DNA from: Panopea generosa | Lineage: Eukaryota; Mollusca; Bivalvia; Adapedonta; Hiatellidae | Assembly: GCA_029582155.1 (NCBI GenBank) | Contig: CM055899.1 | Location: 81,809,556 to 81,873,555, forward strand | Direction: 5' to 3' | DNA: 64,000 bases | In this document: positions 59,925 to 64,000 of the stretch, piece by piece | How positions within the stretch are numbered: the stretch's first letter is position 1 | How the letters are laid out: each line of letters starts with the position of its first letter | The notes under the pieces: model-generated | The model's database searches: none | The model's input: only the letters and a program-made list of their open reading frames with translations | What the model was told of the DNA's origin: nothing | Position numbers and translations under genes: made by a program

Positions 59925-61330
59925 CAAGGAATCAATTAGACATGAATTTCCCATTTACTCTTTATCACAATCAATCAATTAGACATGAATTTCCCATTTA
60001 CTTTTTATCACAAGGAATCAATTAGACATGAATTTCCCATTTACTCTTTATCACTTTCCCATTTACTCTTTATCACATTGAATCAATTAGACATGAATTT
60101 CCCATTTACTCTTTATCACATTGAATCAATTAGTCATGAATTTCCCATTTACTCTTTATCACATTGAATCAATTAGTCATGAATTTCCCATTTACTCTTT
60201 ATCACAAGGAATCAATTAGACATGAATTTCCCATTTACTCTTTATCACAAGCAATCAATTAGAAATGAATTTCCCATTTACTCTTTATCACAAGGAATCA
60301 ATTAGACATGAACTTCCCATTTACTCTTTATCACAATCAATCAATTAGACATGAATTTCCCCATTACTCTTATCCCAATCAATCCAATTAGACATGACTT
60401 TCCCATTTACTCTTTATCACAAGGAATCAATTAGACATGAATTTCCCCATTTACTCTTTATCACAAGCAATCAATTAGAAATGAATTTCCCATTTACTCT
60501 TTATCACAAGGAATCAATTAGACATGAATTTCCCATTTACTCTTTATCACAATCAATCAATTAGACATGAATTTCCCGTATACTCTTTATCACAAGGAAT
60601 CAATTAGACATGAATTTCCCATTTACTTTTTATCACAAGGAATCAATTAGATATGAATTTCCCATTTACTCTTTATCACAATTAATCAATTAGACATGAA
60701 TTTCCCATTTACTCTTTATCACAAGGAATCAATTAGACATGAATATCCCATTTACTCTTTATCACATTGAATCAATTAGACATGAATTTCCCATTTACTC
60801 TTTATCACAATCAATCAATTAGAAATGAACTTCCCATTTACTCTTTATCACAATCAATCAATTAGACATGAATTTCCCATTTACTCTTTATCACAAGGAA
60901 TCAATTAGACATGAATTTCCCATTAACTCTTTATCACATTGAATCAATTAATCATTAATTTCCCATTTACTCTTTATCACATTGAATCAATTATACATGA
61001 ATTTCCCATTAACTCTTTATCACAAAGAATCAATTAGACATGCATTTCCAGACATGAATTTCCCATTTACTCTTTATCACAATGAATCAATTAGACATGA
61101 ATTTTTCATTAACTCTTTATCACAAGGAATCAATTAGACATGAATTTCCCATTAACTCTTTATCACAAGGAATCAATTAAGACATAAATTTCCCATTAAC
61201 TCTTTATCAAAATGAATCAATTAGTCATGAATTTCCCATTAACTTTTTATCACAAGGAATCAATTAGTCATTAAATTCCCATTTACGTTTTATCACAATG
61301 AATCAATTAGACATTCTGTATCACAGGAAT
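59925..61330. repeat. 43-bp minisatellite, about 32 copies
   Basis: The unit is AATCAATTAGACATGAATTT, CCCATTTACTCTTTATCACA, then AGG. The last three bases vary (AGG, TTG, ATC). It decays toward the right end. Lies in the presumed 5' UTR intron or upstream region. Confidence 0.97.
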
Positions 61331-62182
61331 CAAACGCAAACTTCCCACTTTTTTATCAAAATGAAACGAACATTAATTTCCCCCTTTTCTTAATAGCAAA
61401 GTTTCCACCAGATTTCTGAATTAATCCCATTGATGTATATTAATAACAAATAACTTCTACATGTTCAAATATCCACCCTGCACTCAATACTTGCTTGAAG
61501 ACAACCTGTATGATTCTTTAATGCCATGGAGATTGCTGTGATGATAGCCATTTTGAGCAGTTAATTTGCATACCGTAATTTTATGACTGTACCCGTAAAT
61601 TATAAATTTACAAATACTTTAATTTTAACTTTTTTCTTTGTTTTTCTACTATAAGGTTTAAATCTGTGTACTAAATCAGCAAAAAAGTTTATGAAAGAAA
61701 CTCTGTAGAAAGTCTTGTACTAAATAATAGGTTTTATCTGGCAATTTGGATGCTTTAATTACTGCGTGAAAATAGTGTTGATTTTAAATAATGATTCTAT
61801 TGTGTTACTTAATAATTTGCATGTGAAGCAATTCACTGTGGACACAGAAAGTTAGTTGTTATATTTTTTTACAGCTCAATGTGTTATGAGGTAAGATTTA
61901 TTTGTGGCAACATTCATTTTCTATTAAATTAATGATCAATCTTAGGCCATGAAAACAATAATTATTTGTTTGCTGTTTTAGGACAACTTTGTTGGAGCTT
62001 TTAATTTTTTTTTCCAAATATTTTTGACATTGTTTATGAAATATTTAAACAAGAGGCCCCAGTAGTGTTGTTTTTTTTTGTTGGAGTTTTTTTTGCTGTC
62101 TTTTGATTTTTTTTTTTAGAATAAGTCTTTACAACACATTTGTTGAAAATCTGTCAATTGGTTTCATATTTTTTTTTTTTTT
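61331..62182. other. 5' flank or 5' intron, featureless
   Basis: AT-rich with T-runs near 62069-62120. No exon or promoter recognised. Confidence 0.45.
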
Positions 62183-62422
62183 TGAATGGGGTTTAACGCC
62201 ATTTTCAACACATTTCAGGTTATATATGGCATATCCAGTTTTACTGGTGGAGGAAGACCTCAGACTGAGTCAGACTGAGTAGAACCACCGTCCTTCCGCA
62301 AGTAACTGGAAACTTTCTCACATAAAGTTTTTGGAGCGAGCGGGACTCGAACCTACGACCATAGCGGTGAGAGGTAAGTGATCTCGAGACGGCGCCTTAG
62401 ACCACTCGGCCACGGAGGACCC
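62183..62422 (-). mobile_element. tRNA-derived SINE, family S4, best preserved
   Basis: On minus the head is GTGGCCGAGTGGTCTAAGGC (A box) and GTAGGTTCGAGTCCC (B box), with a class II spacing. The tail contains GTTGAAAATGGCGTTAAAC. A poly-A run follows at 62438-62466 on plus. The acceptor stem does not pair, so it is not a tRNA gene. Confidence 0.87.
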
Positions 62423-62432
62423 CAATTGGTTC

Positions 62433-62469
<37 letters not shown>

Positions 62470-62544
62470 TTTGGCAAGTTTACGGATGGATGGTTCACTG
62501 ATGATGGACGACCAGAATTACTCACTTTTAGTTTGAACTTACTT

Positions 62545-62740
62545 ATTTTAATTCCATTGTAAAACAAGTTATTACAACTTAGACAAATCACGCTCAAAAT
62601 CTTTCTGGGTACTCAGTACTCAGTATATGTAGAAAAAATATCTAGCTTGAGAACACCACACATAGCCATGGCAGAGGATTGAACCCAAAACCCTCTGATT
62701 CTGGTTCCGTACTCTACCATTGGACCACATTCTCCACATT
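62545..62740 (-). mobile_element. SINE family S5 copy
   Basis: Body 'attgtaaaacaagttattac', head 'ggattgaacccaaaaccctc' and 'tactctaccattggaccaca' on plus. Confidence 0.8.
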
Positions 62741-62767
62741 TTTAGCTTTGCTCAGGTATATATAATA

Positions 62768-63318
62768 AGGCCATCCTTAAAAAAAGATTTGTTTGCTCAC
62801 TCAAAATTGCAGCTACCCAAAATTTTATTGTTGTATTGTTGTTGTATGGTGTTTAGTGTCGCTTTCAACAATTTTTCAGTCATATCGCGACGGTGTCTAC
62901 TTGAGACAGTATTCTAAGTGCTGTCACACTGGAGTATCATGCCGGAGACACATGGTATGATACCCCACCCAGTCACATTATACTGACACTGGGCCGACCA
63001 GAACTAGAATTCTCCTCTAAATGCTGAGCTTCTAGTACCATTTTAAAGTCTTTGGTATGACCCGGCCGGGGATTGAACCCATGACCTTCCGCATGCGAGG
63101 CAGATGCTCTACCACTACACCACACCGTAGGTCTTCTTTTCTATTGACTTTCAAAGTGTTGAATTTTTTTTCTTAAGATTTTTCTGTCCATTTTTCTTTA
63201 AAATGACTATGCAAAATCAAAATCTGGCAAAAAAATAATTAGCTACCAACCTACCTACCTGCATGAAAAATGCTGGGCGGGAGCACAGCAAAGAAATGTT
63301 TTTAAAGATGGCCTTAAA
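62768..63318. mobile_element. AAGGCCATCC MITE, copy 2, split by a SINE
   Basis: Ends AAGGCCATCCTTAAAAAAAG and, in reverse, AAGGCCATCTTTAAAAACAT. Its interior matches 48857-49125, but an S1 SINE occupies 62830-63130. Confidence 0.8.
62830..63130 (-). mobile_element. SINE family S1 nested in the MITE
   Basis: Tail 'gttgttgtatggtgtttagt', head 'ggggattgaacccatgacct' and 'gatgctctaccactacacca' on plus. 'ttttattg' and 'ttctattg' flank it and may be the target duplication. Confidence 0.84.
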
Positions 63319-63699
63319 TAAAATGGCACAAAAAAAAGGATGTTGGGTAGGAAGGTTAAAGCCAACAATTATTTTTTGGCAAATTTTAACTATCTTTTTT
63401 ACAATTTTTTTCATTGATTGAATAATTTTTATTTGCATATATCATTTATTGGACAAGTTGACCCTTAAAACATTGTTTTATAACCAATTCATCAAAATTC
63501 AACACACCTATACTATTGTATGCAAATCTGTGGTTTTAACCTGTATGATTTTGCACTGAATATTTCACAGTTGAGGTAACAGTGAAATTACATGTCAAGG
63601 AAATTGCCACAGAACATGCAACTTAAGTTAAATGTTGAAAATCAGATTACATCTAGGCTCTCTCTAAACAAATGTTTGTTTGTCGTGAGTCAACCATTA

Positions 63700-63905
63700 T
63701 GAGTAACCAACTCAAGCTGCAGCTACCCAAACTTTTTATTGACTTTTAAATTATTTTTTTTTTGATGATTTTTGACAAAAAAATTATGTCCGAAGTGAAC
63801 ATTAAAAAAAATCAAATTCTGGCACTAATAAAATAAAAACCTACCCAAATGATAATACTGGGTCGGAGCACAGCAAACAAACATTATTTTTGGATGGCCT
63901 GTGCT
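63700..63905. mobile_element. AAGGCCATCC MITE, copy 3, left end lost
   Basis: 'caagctgcagctacccaaac', then 'ggtcggagcacagcaaacaa' and 'ttggatggcct' match the interior and right end of the other copies. Confidence 0.7.
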
Positions 63906-64000
63906 TGAACAAATACAGGGAGATTATTTGCATTTTTTTTTTTTTGCTATTCTGATGTTTGCATTAGTTGCTGTTTGTCAATATGTCTATATTTATGAAT

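Noticed and set aside
62338-62422. Functional tRNA-Leu or tRNA-Ser gene
   Set aside because: A and B boxes are good, but the 5' GGTCCTC has no complement at the 3' side, and the sequence continues into a SINE body and tail.
59442-64000. Upstream PDZ-encoding exon of the long MYO18A form
   Set aside because: No ORF or splice-bounded segment with a GFGF/GFSL-type PDZ signature was found; it may lie outside the window or be absent.

Overview
The window is AT-rich eukaryotic DNA from an animal, most likely a mollusc and probably a bivalve. The grounds are long introns packed with tRNA-derived SINEs that carry a V-SINE/RUDI-like tail, hairpin-ended elements of the 'gggccataactc' kind seen in molluscs, many miniature inverted-repeat transposons (MITEs), and one spliced gene whose protein matches the animal myosin XVIII family. 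The taxonomic call rests on remembered repeat types and is not proven by this sequence alone. I found no prokaryotic feature, no CRISPR array and no viral gene. | One gene explains all the real coding sequence: an unconventional myosin XVIII (MYO18A-like) on the minus strand. It enters near 59.4 kb and leaves through the left edge. I resolved 19 coding exons with consensus splice sites. Exon 1 (57055-59441) encodes a long basic, Ser/Pro-rich disordered N-terminal extension and has three apparent frame breaks. Exons 2-19 add up to 2955 nt, exactly 985 codons, and join without a frame break into a near-complete motor domain plus one IQ motif. The coiled-coil tail lies beyond position 1. Two exons (11 and 18) are symmetric phase 0-0 inserts relative to the usual motor sequence and look like alternative cassettes. 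A possible short-isoform first exon sits at 53194-53247. | Layout, left to right: 1-8.2 kb, exon 19 with SINEs and a minisatellite; 8.2-17.7 kb, exon 18, then arrays of 38 bp and 58/59 bp; 17.7-22.3 kb, exons 17 and 16 with 22-bp and 40-bp arrays; 22.6-26.7 kb, a 16-bp array and a 35-copy, 79-bp array made from a SINE tRNA head; 27.4-32.8 kb, exons 15-11 with a 28-bp array split by a hairpin-ended element; 33-43.6 kb, exons 10-4 with MITEs and SINEs; 44-49.4 kb, exons 3 and 2; 49.5-51.2 kb, two more arrays; 51.2-57 kb, intron 1; 57-59.4 kb, exon 1; 59.9-64 kb, a 43-bp array and nested SINE/MITE insertions in the presumed 5' intron. | The most distinctive observations are tandem amplification of a SINE promoter head inside an intron, the two symmetric cassette exons that interrupt conserved motor segments, and minisatellites lying against splice sites.
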